Notes: a model not told the origin generated them from the sequence alone. Positions 8,277 through 17,282 are shown, numbered from the stretch's first letter. The stretch: DNA of 36,106 nucleotides from JBFWUW01 sp050247075 (GCA_050247075.1 JBFWUW010000068.1:1-36106), one strand, 5' to 3'. Numbers and translations: made by a program.

Positions 8277-11048
8277 ATGGCAACCGCAACTTCGCAATCG
8301 GTGTTCAGTTCGCACACGTTGCGGCACAAACTGTCGAGTGTGCGGCGGCGGATGTTGGCGGTCGGCTCGCTGCGCGGGCTGGCCTGGGGATTAGTCGGCG
8401 GCACGCTGACATTGCTGGCCGCGGTCTGGCTCGATTTGTTGTGGGAATTGGGCGGCGGCGTGCGGATTGCCGCCTGGCTGGCGGTCGGCGCGGCGGTCGC
8501 GGCGGTACTTGGTGGCATCGCTTGGCGGACATGGCAAGCCAGCGCCGACGGGTCCCTCGCGCGGAACATGGACACAGCCGCGCGCGGCGGCGGAGAAATT
8601 CTCACGGCCTGGGATTTGGCGGGCAGCAGTGCCGATCGTTCTGGGCTGGAAGGTGGCCTGGCCCAAATAGCGGTCGAACGAGGCACCCGGCTGGCCGCCA
8701 CTGTCGAGCCATCCCATCTGGCACCCCTCTCGCAAGCGCGACGGGGGCTTCTGGCCCTGGCGGCGATTGCCGCCGCGCTGGCCCTGGCGGTCTGGCTGGC
8801 ACCCGAACTGGCCGCCACCGAGTGGCAGCGGTTTACCCATCCGCTGGGCGATGCGCCCCCTTATTCGCGAATTCAATTCGTGGTTGAGCCGGGAGATGCC
8901 CAAGTCACTTATGGCGGAGAGTTAGAAGTCCACGTCACCACGCTGGGGCCGCCAGTCGAACGGGTCGATATCGTCCTGCTCACGGCCGACGGAACCGAGG
9001 AAACGCTGCCGATGTTTCAAGAAAACAGCGGCGGCTGGCGGGCCGCACTGGTTCATCTCACCGAGTCGAGCCAGTACCTGGTGCGGGCACATGGCTCGCG
9101 CAGCCGGACCTACAACCTATCGGTCATCACGGTTCCCAAGATCGAAGATGCCCGCTTCCGTCTGGTGCAACCGGCCTACGCGCGGCTCCCCCCTTACGAA
9201 GGTCCGCTTCCTCAGCAAGGCCTGGCCGGGCTGCCCGGTGCGCAAGTCGGTGTCATTATTCGCGGCAATCGCCCATTGGCGGCGGGAGAAATTGTCTTGT
9301 TTCCCTCTGCCCAAAAAGTAACTTTGGCGGTCGATGCGGCCGACAAGCAAGTTGTTTCGGGCTCGTTTGACTTGGCCGAGTCGGGCCGATTTGAAGTGCG
9401 CGTGACCGATACCGAAGGCCAGGTTAGCACGGAACCGCTGCTGGGCACGCTGGAATTGCTGGAAGACCAACGCCCTTTCGTGCGGATTACCGAACCCAAG
9501 CCGATGTCGCTGGCCACGCCCGATGTCACACTGCCGGTGGTGATTGCGGCCGAGGACGACTACGGCCTGTCGCGAATGCAATTGTTCCGCAGCCTCAACG
9601 GTTCGCGGCCCATGCCGATGGATGTGCCGCTGCCCGACCAGCCCCGGCGGGCCAATCCGTCGTCTCCCTTGCCGCTGTCGGCCTATGGCCTGTCCCCCGG
9701 CGATACCATCACGCTGTTTGCCCGCGTCGAGGATAATGACCCATCGGGTGCCAAGGGGGCCGAAAGTGCCGTCATCACCGTGCGGATCATTTCGCAGGAA
9801 GAGTTTGAGCGGATGGCCCGCGTGCGGCACAACCTGGCCATGTTGATGTCCAAGTACCGCCAGGCGCAGCGGCGGCTGCAAGCCATAGCGGCTGCCAAAG
9901 AGGCCCTCAAAAAGAAGCTGGCCCAGCAAAAACCCAGCGAGCGGCGCGAGGCGATCGAACAATTGGCCCGCAAGTTGCGGCAAGACGCGGCCGCCATGCG
10001 GGCGGCCGCCGGCAAAAACCTGCCTTACGATATCGACAAGAAAATGGCGGAGCGGCTGACCCGGCTGGCGGAAGCCTTGGAGAAATCGGCGCTGAAGGCG
10101 GAGCGGCTGTCGCGCGATCAAGAGCAACAAAACATGTCCCCCGAGGATCTGGCCCAGGCGCTAGAGCAGGCCCTGCAAGAACTGGCCGAGGGGGACTTGG
10201 AGTACGAACTGGCCGCCATGCAGCCGTTGGAACTGCTGGAGCGGCTGTTTCCGCTGGTGGCCGCCGAGAACAAGTTTGCCGCCCTCTACCGTCGCCAGGT
10301 GGAACTAGCCGAGCGCTTGTCGTCGCTGTCGGGCAGCAAGGCCGAGCGGCCAGAGATCCAAGTCCGCATGCGCGATCTGGAGGCCGAGCAGCTCCGCATT
10401 CGCCAGGATCTGGCGGCCCTGCTGGACGAAATCGAAGCGGCTGCCGCGCAACTGCCCGAGGGGGAGGAGCAGATCGAACAGCTTCGCGAGAGTGCCCAAA
10501 AATTCGTCTGGGATGTGCGCGACAGCGGCGCAACGGAGGCCATGTCCGCGGCCGAAGCCGCGCTGGCCTCGCTGGATGGCAAGACGGCCCACGAACAAGC
10601 CCTCCGGGCGGCCGAGATCCTCAAGAAGTTTCTGGACAACGTCCGCCAGCAACTGGCCGGACAGGCGGGTAGTTGCATGCGGTTCAAGCCCAGCCTTGGT
10701 GATTGCCTGGGACAGACGCTGGAGCAACTGCTGGGCGACATGGGCTTTGGCGAAGGGACATCGGGAAATGGCTATTCGGCCCGGTCGGGCGGCAAGCCAG
10801 ACACCGGCCTGTACGGCCAACATCCTGGCATGGATGGCCAAGATCAAGGGGGCGGCGGCAGTGATTCAGCCGCTGAATTAGGCGGCTCAAATGCCGCCTC
10901 CAACCCGGATGATCCCGGCAACCAGACTTCCCATCGCCGCGGCGACGCCCGTGCCGCCGGCGCGGCGGCCGGCTCCATACCGCTGCGCTACCGCCGCCGA
11001 GTCAGCGACTATCTGCAACGCATCGCGGAGGAAACAGCGGGGGAGTAA
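8277..11048 (+). CDS. DUF4175-like membrane protein with long coiled coil
   Basis: The product is 923 residues from the ATG at 8277. The frame is open back to 8076, but that part overlaps the previous gene and the hairpin repeats. There are three predicted membrane helices (about 33-57, 62-83 and 155-177). A beta-rich, Ig-like extracytoplasmic region follows, then a long charged alpha-helical region (about 508-790, rich in Glu, Ala, Gln and Arg) that should form coiled coils. The tail is Gly/Ser/Asp-rich (about 828-885) and ends with YRRRVSDYLQRIAEE. Proteins of this layout regularly close MoxR/DUF58/vWA clusters in planctomycetes. The Gly-rich tail with a conserved terminal helix suggests a flexible tether. 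The role is unknown; it may link the vWA complex to the envelope. Confidence 0.8.
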   Translation: MATATSQSVFSSHTLRHKLSSVRRRMLAVGSLRGLAWGLVGGTLTLLAAVWLDLLWELGGGVRIAAWLAVGAAVAAVLGGIAWRTWQASADGSLARNMDTAARGGGEILTAWDLAGSSADRSGLEGGLAQIAVERGTRLAATVEPSHLAPLSQARRGLLALAAIAAALALAVWLAPELAATEWQRFTHPLGDAPPYSRIQFVVEPGDAQVTYGGELEVHVTTLGPPVERVDIVLLTADGTEETLPMFQENSGGWRAALVHLTESSQYLVRAHGSRSRTYNLSVITVPKIEDARFRLVQPAYARLPPYEGPLPQQGLAGLPGAQVGVIIRGNRPLAAGEIVLFPSAQKVTLAVDAADKQVVSGSFDLAESGRFEVRVTDTEGQVSTEPLLGTLELLEDQRPFVRITEPKPMSLATPDVTLPVVIAAEDDYGLSRMQLFRSLNGSRPMPMDVPLPDQPRRANPSSPLPLSAYGLSPGDTITLFARVEDNDPSGAKGAESAVITVRIISQEEFERMARVRHNLAMLMSKYRQAQRRLQAIAAAKEALKKKLAQQKPSERREAIEQLARKLRQDAAAMRAAAGKNLPYDIDKKMAERLTRLAEALEKSALKAERLSRDQEQQNMSPEDLAQALEQALQELAEGDLEYELAAMQPLELLERLFPLVAAENKFAALYRRQVELAERLSSLSGSKAERPEIQVRMRDLEAEQLRIRQDLAALLDEIEAAAAQLPEGEEQIEQLRESAQKFVWDVRDSGATEAMSAAEAALASLDGKTAHEQALRAAEILKKFLDNVRQQLAGQAGSCMRFKPSLGDCLGQTLEQLLGDMGFGEGTSGNGYSARSGGKPDTGLYGQHPGMDGQDQGGGGSDSAAELGGSNAASNPDDPGNQTSHRRGDARAAGAAAGSIPLRYRRRVSDYLQRIAEETAGE

Positions 11049-11101
11049 GGGGATGCAGAGCAGCGTTGCACCTTCTTGATAGGATCAATCTTGCTGCCCG
11101 C

Positions 11102-11130
11102 TTGTTCCACCCCGGCACCAGGGGTATGCT
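11102..11130 (+). promoter_or_regulatory. possible promoter of the sugar-binding lipoprotein gene
   Basis: TTGTTC (11102-11107) and TATGCT (11125-11130) have an exact 17-base spacer, 73 bases before the start codon. The matches are moderate (3 of 6 and 4 of 6), so this is only a candidate. Confidence 0.3.
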
Positions 11131-11203
11131 CGACAGGCGCGGTGGTTCGGCGGGCGGTCGTCGAAGGGGTGCCAGATTGGGCCACATTTCGTGAAGGCGA
11201 ATC

Positions 11204-12232
11204 ATGTCACGTTGTCTCTCGTTGTGGGCTGCATTGGGGTTGGTGGTGTTCTGCGGGTGCCCCACGGCGGCACCGCCGGGCACGCCGGCCGGCAATGGCG
11301 GAACGGGTGCTTCCGCGTCAAACAATGCCGACAAGGAACTGCAAATCGCCGTCATCCCCAAGGGGACCACGCACGAGTTTTGGAAGTCGGTCCATGCCGG
11401 CGCCGAGAAAGCGGCGCAAGAACTGGGAAATGTCAAAATCCTGTGGAAAGGGCCGATCCAAGAGAACGATACCGACGGCCAGATCAGCGTGGTCCAAGAC
11501 TTTGTCACCAAGCGGGTAGACGGCGTGGTGTTGGCCCCCAACGACTCGCAGTCGCTGGTGAATGCCGTCAGCGCGGCCAAGGATGCCGGCGTGCCCACCG
11601 TGATCTTCGACAGCGGCCTGGACAACGAGGAGATCATTGTCAGTTATGCCGCCACCGACAATCGCCAGGGGGGCCGGCTGGCCGGCCAGCGCCTGGCCGA
11701 AGCCATGGGGGGCCAGGGCAACGCCATTCTCATGCGCTACCGCGAGGGGAGCGAAAGCACCTTGCAGCGCGAGGAGGGATTTCTGGAGGCTTTGCGAGAG
11801 TTTCCCGACATCAAGGTGATTTCGTCCGACCAGTACTGCGGCGTGACACCCGAGGACTCGCTGACCAAGTGCCAGCAGATGCTGCTCAAGTACCGCGATG
11901 AGGCCAACGGCGTGTTCACCGTCTGCGAACCGAACGGCACCGGCATGCTCGGTGCGCTCGAGCAGGCGGGCCTGGCCGGCAAGATCAAATTCGTCACCTT
12001 CGACCCCAGCCAGCCCATGGTCGAGGCCATGCGCGACGGCAAAATCGACGGCATTGTGTTGCAAGACCCCGTGACAATGGGCTACGAGGCCGTCAAGGCC
12101 ATGGTGGCCCACATTCGCGGCGAACAGGCCGTCACCAGCCGCATTCAGACCGGCGAATACGTCGCCACGCCCGATAACATGGATGAGCCACGGATGAAGG
12201 AACTGCTGCACCCGGTGCAGTTTGGGGAATGA
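11204..12232 (+). CDS. sugar ABC transporter substrate-binding lipoprotein (RbsB-like)
   Basis: The product is 342 residues. A short signal peptide ends in FCGC, with Cys19 as the likely lipidated residue; this is a slightly unusual lipobox. A Gly/Ala/Ser linker follows. From about 44 (LQIAVIPKGTTHEFWKSVHAG) the sequence has the type I periplasmic-binding-protein fold of the ribose/galactose family. Landmarks are DGVVLAPNDSQSLV, VPTVIFDSG, the AATDNRQGG hinge region and the C-terminal GIVLQDPVTMGYEAV. It should bind a sugar outside the inner membrane. No permease or ATPase gene is next to it; the following gene is rpmG. It either serves a transporter encoded elsewhere or acts as a sensor. GAAGG lies seven bases before the ATG. 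Confidence 0.92.
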   Translation: MSRCLSLWAALGLVVFCGCPTAAPPGTPAGNGGTGASASNNADKELQIAVIPKGTTHEFWKSVHAGAEKAAQELGNVKILWKGPIQENDTDGQISVVQDFVTKRVDGVVLAPNDSQSLVNAVSAAKDAGVPTVIFDSGLDNEEIIVSYAATDNRQGGRLAGQRLAEAMGGQGNAILMRYREGSESTLQREEGFLEALREFPDIKVISSDQYCGVTPEDSLTKCQQMLLKYRDEANGVFTVCEPNGTGMLGALEQAGLAGKIKFVTFDPSQPMVEAMRDGKIDGIVLQDPVTMGYEAVKAMVAHIRGEQAVTSRIQTGEYVATPDNMDEPRMKELLHPVQFGE

Positions 12233-12362
12233 ACAGGCGAGAAGGCCGACAATTCCGCGTTAATTTGCCGGGGAAGACCCCTTTTCGGCCTGGGCGTTGG
12301 GCTGCTAGAATGCCGGTTTGAGCCCAAAAGCAGCGGCCCCGCCCGTTCCTGGAGATAGACTG

Positions 12363-12527
12363 ATGGCCAAGGCCAAGAAGAAGATCGAGACGGTATTTTT
12401 GGTTTGCGAGGAGTCAGGGTCGTACAACTACACGCTCCGTCGCAAGACCGGCAGTGAAAAGTTGAAACTGATGAAGTACTGCCCCAAGCTGCGCAAGCAC
12501 AGTCTGCACGTGGAAAAGAAGAAGTAA
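12363..12527 (+). CDS. rpmG: 50S ribosomal protein L33 (bL33)
   Basis: The product is 54 residues, starting MAKAKKKIETVFLVC. The frame is open back to 12318, but the ATG at 12363 follows a GGAGA ribosome-binding site and gives the normal length. Typical bL33 features are the YNYTLRRKTGSEKLKLMKYCP core and the KLRKHSLHVEKKK tail. Single cysteines occur in VCEESG and YCPKL rather than two CxxC pairs, so it is the type without the full zinc ribbon. A TAGAAT box lies at 12306-12311 upstream, and a strong terminator follows at 12553. The gene is not beside secE or nusG here. Confidence 0.96.
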   Translation: MAKAKKKIETVFLVCEESGSYNYTLRRKTGSEKLKLMKYCPKLRKHSLHVEKKK

Positions 12528-12552
12528 CCGGCGCTTCGCCGTCGCTCTCCAC

Positions 12553-12580
12553 AGCCCGGTCCCAATCGGCCGGGCTTTTT
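12553..12580 (+). terminator. rho-independent terminator of rpmG
   Basis: A perfect 7-bp stem (12553-12559 AGCCCGG with 12570-12576 CCGGGCT) with a 10-base loop runs directly into a T tract (12576-12580). It is placed 25 bases after the rpmG stop codon. Confidence 0.85.
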
Positions 12581-12587
12581 GTTGCGC

Positions 12588-12714
12588 ACGTAGCCGTAAC
12601 GCTCCTGCTTTGCTTGCTTGATGCGCGAGTGGTGTTCCATTTTCAGGTACGGTTGCCGGAAATGGACCATCGCACCCGATTCAAGCTAATATGTCAGGAG
12701 CCGTGCGGCTACGT
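12588..12714. repeat. 127-bp imperfect long-hairpin element
   Basis: The ends 12588-12607 and 12695-12714 are inverted repeats (17 of 20 bases match). Inside, further complementary pairs follow in nested order: GCTTGA with TCAAGC, GCGA with TCGC, and TCCATTT with AAATGGA. The whole stretch can therefore fold into one long interrupted hairpin. It lies between the rpmG terminator and the beta-helix gene and has no open reading frame. It could be a small non-autonomous palindromic element or a structured leader. Seen directly; its nature is inferred. Confidence 0.5.
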
Positions 12715-12758
12715 CGCCGAAATTGGCCTTACGACCTCGCTGACCCAGGAGCCTACAG

Positions 12759-14747
12759 ATGTCCGCCCCATCGCGACTGGCTGCCAAAGTCTCCGCTAAC
12801 TTTTCGTCCGCCATACCGTGTCGCATCGGTCTGGCCTGCCTGCCGTTGGTTCTCGCCGCCGCGGCCGCGGGGGAAGAACCCACGTCGCACCCGCCGATGC
12901 GGCCCTTGCCTCGCGCATCGCAACGCCCTCCGGCCGACGGGCCAGCCTATTACGTCGATGCCGCGCGGGGGAGCGATCAACACGCCGGCAGCCAGCAACA
13001 GCCCTGGAAGACGCTGGCCCACGCCGTCGGCCGCTTGCAGGCGGGCGACACGCTTTATCTCCGCGGCGGCACCTACTACGAGGGCGTCACAGCCACCTTG
13101 GCCGGCACGGCCGACAAGCCGATCACCATCCGTTCGCAACCGGGAGAGCTGGCTATTTTAGATGGCGGCATCCGCGACTTTTTTGAACAGCCCCAGACCG
13201 CCTGGGAGCCTGTCCCCGATGGAATGGCGGACGAGTATCGTTCGACCCGCGGCTATCTGAAGGGGGGAGGTTTCGGCCAATTTGGCGACTCGCTGATTCC
13301 TTTTCAACGCTATCTGACCTTCGCCGATTTACGCTCCGCCAACGAGTTTTATCGGCCCGAACTAGGCAACAGGTCCGACGACCCGACTGGCATTTACGCG
13401 GGTCCTGGCGTCCGCCGCAACGCGGAGACAGGCCGCATTCACATTCGGTTGGCGCACACAAAGCTGCCTGGACTAGGCGCGAATGCCTATCGCGGCGAGA
13501 CCGACCCCCGCAAGCTGCCGCTCGTGATTAGCGGGCACGATTACGCCTTGACGCTGGAAGGCTGCCGGCACTTGCGGCTACAAGATGTGGTGCTCCGCGG
13601 TGGAGAGCGGGCGGCGTTGCTCATCACGCGCCACATGGAGGACACGTCGCAAGACTCGGAGGATATCGAACTGGATGGCGTGACGCTGTACGGCAGCGGC
13701 TCGGCATTGCGCGCCAGCCACACCTCCCGGTTGAAGGTGGCCAACTGCGCGTTTCGTGGCCATGCGGCCCCCTGGCATTCCCGTTTTCACCACAAGGACC
13801 GGGCTGGTGCGGGCTATCTAATCGTGGCCGAGGGACGCGATTGGGAGATTTCCCATTGCGAACTGACCGACCACCATGACTTTCTGGCCTTTCAGGGCCT
13901 GGAGAATCTACGCTTTCACCACAACCTGGTGGACAACTTCAACGACGATGGCTTTGAGCCAGGCCCCAAAAAGGTCCGCGGCACGGCCCACATTTATCAA
14001 AACCTCATCTCGCGCTGTCTGAATCCCTTCACGGCGCATGCCAGCAAACCGGTGCCCGTTGATAGCGAACCGGGGAGCGGCGTTTACATCTATCGCAATG
14101 TGATGGACTTCCGCCGGGGAACCTACGGCCTGCCGCCAGCCGAGGACGATCCTAGCGGCAAGTATTTGGAGAGGCAAACGCAACTGGTCTGCCACGACCA
14201 CGGCAGCCCGGTCCATGCGGTCTACTACGTCTACCACAATACGTTGGTGATGCAGGGACCGGCCTTCCGCGATTACTACGGGTTTGCCTGGGCTGGCCAC
14301 ACGTTTGCCACCACCCGGCGGATCTTCAACAATATCTTTATCCAGGCCGATGGCTTGCCTGGGCTGAACTTCACGGGTGCGTCGGTCGAGGACGATTTTC
14401 AGGCGGACGGCAACTTGCTATGGGGGCTGAAGGACGGCCCTACACTCGACGCGCCATTCTTCGATACGTTTCGCGGTTCGTCCATCTTCGCCGCCAGCAC
14501 CCGACAGTATCCGCCCGGCTGGGGTGCAAACGATCTCTTCGCCGATCCGCGGTTGATGGCCTGCGATGCGGCGGGCCAGCAACCGCTCGATGCGAGATTG
14601 CAACCGGGCAGCCCCGCGATTAATTCCGGCGTGAAGCTACCCGCCGACTGGCCCGACGCGCTAAAAACCGTAGACACCGATCGGCCCGATATAGGAGCCT
14701 TTCCTCAAGGAGCGGAACCGCTGTCGGTGGGTATAATAGACGATTAG
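12759..14747 (+). CDS. secreted right-handed beta-helix protein
   Basis: The product is 662 residues with a long N-terminus containing a hydrophobic stretch (about 23-37, ACLPLVLAAAAAG), read as a Sec signal. From about residue 63 the sequence YYVDAARGSDQHAGSQQQPW-KTLAHAV is the DUF1565-type opening of pectate-lyase-like beta-helix proteins. It continues with GDTLYLRGGTYYEGV and KPITIRSQPGELAILDGG. Later turns (RHLRLQDVVLRGG, ENLRFHHNLVDNFNDDGFEP, AHIYQNLISRC) are characteristic parallel beta-helix coils. Such proteins bind or cleave polysaccharides, but no catalytic set could be identified. CAGGAGCC precedes the ATG. The gene is single and its neighbours do not suggest a fixed pathway. Confidence 0.85.
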   Translation: MSAPSRLAAKVSANFSSAIPCRIGLACLPLVLAAAAAGEEPTSHPPMRPLPRASQRPPADGPAYYVDAARGSDQHAGSQQQPWKTLAHAVGRLQAGDTLYLRGGTYYEGVTATLAGTADKPITIRSQPGELAILDGGIRDFFEQPQTAWEPVPDGMADEYRSTRGYLKGGGFGQFGDSLIPFQRYLTFADLRSANEFYRPELGNRSDDPTGIYAGPGVRRNAETGRIHIRLAHTKLPGLGANAYRGETDPRKLPLVISGHDYALTLEGCRHLRLQDVVLRGGERAALLITRHMEDTSQDSEDIELDGVTLYGSGSALRASHTSRLKVANCAFRGHAAPWHSRFHHKDRAGAGYLIVAEGRDWEISHCELTDHHDFLAFQGLENLRFHHNLVDNFNDDGFEPGPKKVRGTAHIYQNLISRCLNPFTAHASKPVPVDSEPGSGVYIYRNVMDFRRGTYGLPPAEDDPSGKYLERQTQLVCHDHGSPVHAVYYVYHNTLVMQGPAFRDYYGFAWAGHTFATTRRIFNNIFIQADGLPGLNFTGASVEDDFQADGNLLWGLKDGPTLDAPFFDTFRGSSIFAASTRQYPPGWGANDLFADPRLMACDAAGQQPLDARLQPGSPAINSGVKLPADWPDALKTVDTDRPDIGAFPQGAEPLSVGIIDD

Positions 14748-14861
14748 GAAATGGTCCGAAGCAACTTCCCGATTTCGCCTCGTTTTAAGGAAAGCGATAG
14801 CCGGAGCGGTATGGCATCGCCACAATCATCGGAGAGCAAGTGGCCAACCGACCGCGGATCG

Positions 14862-15172
14862 AGGAACCACGGATCACACGGATTTCACGGATAAAATTGG
14901 GCGGGCACGCCCGCTAGCGACAGACAATTTTGAATAGCCCAGGCATTTATGCCTGGGACGTTGGACCCACACCGCCCGTCGTCGCCCCTTCAGGGGCCAT
15001 TGCGTCTTCGTTTGCCGTGGTTCGCGTCGTCTAGATCCCCGGCCCCCAAAGGGACCAAAAGACAATGTTTATTTAGTTTCGCCAGTCCCAGGCATAAACG
15101 CCTGGGCTATTCAAAAGATTGCATCGCATGACGTTTGGTACGCCCATCTCATCCGTGAGATCCGTGGTTCCT
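14862..15172. repeat. 311-bp nested inverted-repeat element (MITE-like)
   Basis: The outer ends, 14862-14883 and 15151-15172, are inverted repeats of 22 bases with one mismatch (core AGGAACCACGGATC). Inside them, 14928-14958 and 15086-15116 are inverted repeats of 31 bases with one mismatch. Each inner arm itself contains a hairpin of the form CCCAGGCA, TTTA or TAAA loop, TGCCTGGG. There is no gene inside. It fills most of the 451-base space between the beta-helix and transglutaminase-like genes. No flanking target duplication was recognised. It may be a non-autonomous mobile element or a composite of two repeat families. Confidence 0.65.
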
Positions 15173-15198
15173 AAACCTTCGGCCGTGAGGCCGACATC

Positions 15199-17274
15199 AT
15201 GATTCATCCGTTGTATTGCGCCAAAGTCTTGCTGCTCTCCGCGGCTCTCGTCACGGCCGCCGCTCCAGGCTGGTTGCGCGCCGCGGGTGTCAGCGTTAGC
15301 TTGTCCGCCGCCGATCTTTTTTCACAAGGCGTCGAGGACCATGTGCGGCTATCCGCCGATGGCGCGGCCATCGAACTTGGGCGCGGCGTTGTAATTGAGG
15401 ACGATGGGCCGGCCGCCGGGTATTCCTATCGCCCCAACGAGGAATTGCTGCAAGGCGATGTGCGGATTCGCAAGGAGTTGATCGTCGATGATCCGCGAGC
15501 GGCCCAATCCACACTGTTGATTGGCCAGGGAGGCCAGATTACGGCAGCCATCAACGGCCAACCGGCGCCGCTGGAATTGCTCGGCAAGCAAGGCAACTAC
15601 TGGCAAGCTTATCGGTTTGATCCCCGGTTGCTGCGAATCGGCAAGAACGAGTTTGTCGTGGGGGGGACAGGCAAAGTCTGGATCGCCCGCGACGACGATT
15701 ATGCCGCCGGATCGGCCACGCGCCGTCAACACCCCAACCGCAGCGCCAAGAGTCGTGACGGCGGCAAGTCGTGGAACGACCAGCGGCTGGGGACGCGGGA
15801 CGATATCGATGGCGAATATTACGTGCGGCTGCACCTCGACCAGTTTCATCCGCAGGGGAAACTGACGTTGCCGGTCATGGACGCGCACAATCTCATGGAC
15901 TTGCCGCTAGGCGGGGGGCTGGACAAGCGCATCGGGCCTGTCCGCGTGGTGCCAGATCTGGCCGTGGCCGCGGGGGAAGCGGTGGTGGCGCAAGTCCGTT
16001 TCGGCGGCACGTTGTCGCCCGACGAAGATCATTGGAGCGATTGGCGGCCGTTGCCACTACTGCAAGAAGTTTCACGTTTGTCGCCGATTCTAGGTGAGTC
16101 TGAATGGGCGTTCGAGCCGGCCGACGGACGCTTCTTTCAACTTCGCTTTCACCTCACCACGGACGATGCTAGCCACTCACCCCAACTGGGCGGAATCTTG
16201 CTGTCCACGGAAGTGGAAGGGAACGACAATTGGACGAACCATTTGGAGCTCTCCGAAATTAACAACCCGGCCATCGTCCGTTCCTCGATTCCGTTTCGGT
16301 ACGAACCATTCGACCGGCCGGAGCTGCGGCGATTGCGGGAGTCTTTACAACTGGACAAAGTCGTGGCGGGCGCGGCGACGGAGTGGGAGCTGATTCAGCG
16401 GCTCTCGGCCTGGTCGGCCACGCGTTGGAAGCGGGGCCATCTGGGCGAGCGCTACCCCGCCTGGAACGCCTTCGACATTTTGGCCATGCATGAAGATGGC
16501 ACGCCGGTCGGCGGCTTTTGCCAGCAATACAACCTGGTCTTCTTGCAGGCTTGTCAAAGTTTCGGCCTGCTGGGCCGCGTTGTTTCGCTGGGATCGAGCG
16601 AGGCCGCTCCCGGTATTCGCAGCGGCCACGAGACGGTGGAGATCTGGTCGAACGAATTCGACAAGTGGGTCCATATCGACGGAGACGCAGCCTGGTACTT
16701 TGTCGATGGCGGTTCGGATATTCCCCTCTCTCTGTTGGAATTGCGCCAGCGGCAACTAGCCGAATTCGCCGGAACACGGCATCCGCCCGTGGAAGTTCGC
16801 CCGATGGCGGCCGGCAGGTATGCTTGGCAAAGCCTGAAAGGCTGGCCCGCCTTCGCCGAACCGAGGATGATTCCCCGCAATAACTTTTTGGAAGCAGCAT
16901 CACCGCTGCCGCTCAACCAAGGCATGCGCGGGTGGTTCTGGACGGGGCACCATGCCTGGAGCGACGAAGCCGCGCCCCCCTCCCTGTTGTATCCGCTGAC
17001 GGTAACGCGGGCCGAAAGCTGGGAATGGACCCCCAATCGCACGCACTTCTCGCTGGAATTTTTGGAAGCCGCCGGCGAGATTCGAGTCCATCTGGAAACA
17101 GAGACGCCTGGCTTCGCCGGGTATTGGGCCGAGATCGACGGTGCTGATCCCCAACCGGTCACGACTGCTTTCGTCTGGAGTCTGCACGCCGGCCAGAACC
17201 GCCTGCAAGTTCATGCCCGCAACAGCGCCGGCCGCCACGGACCAGCCAGCAAGATCGTACTGACGCAGCCGTGA
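15199..17274 (+). CDS. secreted transglutaminase-like protein
   Basis: The product is 691 residues with a Sec signal peptide (about 1-28, ending LRAAG). The first 400 residues are beta-rich and look like carbohydrate-binding or jelly-roll segments (for example FFQLRFHLTTDDASHSPQLGGI). Around 400-510 it matches the transglutaminase/protease-like core: GGFCQQYNLVFLQACQSFGL with Cys441, GHETVEIW with His477, and KWVHIDGD with Asp494, the Cys-His-Asp triad in the right order and spacing. The C-terminus has an Ig-like fold ending ARNSAGRHGPAS. Such enzymes are cysteine hydrolases or cross-linkers acting on peptides. The substrate is unknown. It is convergent with the next gene, leaving 8 bases between the stops. 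Confidence 0.8.
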   Translation: MIHPLYCAKVLLLSAALVTAAAPGWLRAAGVSVSLSAADLFSQGVEDHVRLSADGAAIELGRGVVIEDDGPAAGYSYRPNEELLQGDVRIRKELIVDDPRAAQSTLLIGQGGQITAAINGQPAPLELLGKQGNYWQAYRFDPRLLRIGKNEFVVGGTGKVWIARDDDYAAGSATRRQHPNRSAKSRDGGKSWNDQRLGTRDDIDGEYYVRLHLDQFHPQGKLTLPVMDAHNLMDLPLGGGLDKRIGPVRVVPDLAVAAGEAVVAQVRFGGTLSPDEDHWSDWRPLPLLQEVSRLSPILGESEWAFEPADGRFFQLRFHLTTDDASHSPQLGGILLSTEVEGNDNWTNHLELSEINNPAIVRSSIPFRYEPFDRPELRRLRESLQLDKVVAGAATEWELIQRLSAWSATRWKRGHLGERYPAWNAFDILAMHEDGTPVGGFCQQYNLVFLQACQSFGLLGRVVSLGSSEAAPGIRSGHETVEIWSNEFDKWVHIDGDAAWYFVDGGSDIPLSLLELRQRQLAEFAGTRHPPVEVRPMAAGRYAWQSLKGWPAFAEPRMIPRNNFLEAASPLPLNQGMRGWFWTGHHAWSDEAAPPSLLYPLTVTRAESWEWTPNRTHFSLEFLEAAGEIRVHLETETPGFAGYWAEIDGADPQPVTTAFVWSLHAGQNRLQVHARNSAGRHGPASKIVLTQP

Positions 17275-17282
17275 AGCGGCCG

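Noticed and set aside
12241..12290. Possible terminator of the sugar-binding protein gene (GGGG-AAGA-CCCC followed by TTTT)
   Set aside because: Only a 4-bp stem; too short to call.
14874..15131. Short frames inside the nested inverted-repeat element
   Set aside because: They consist of the repeat arms and hairpins themselves and show no start signal or coding character.
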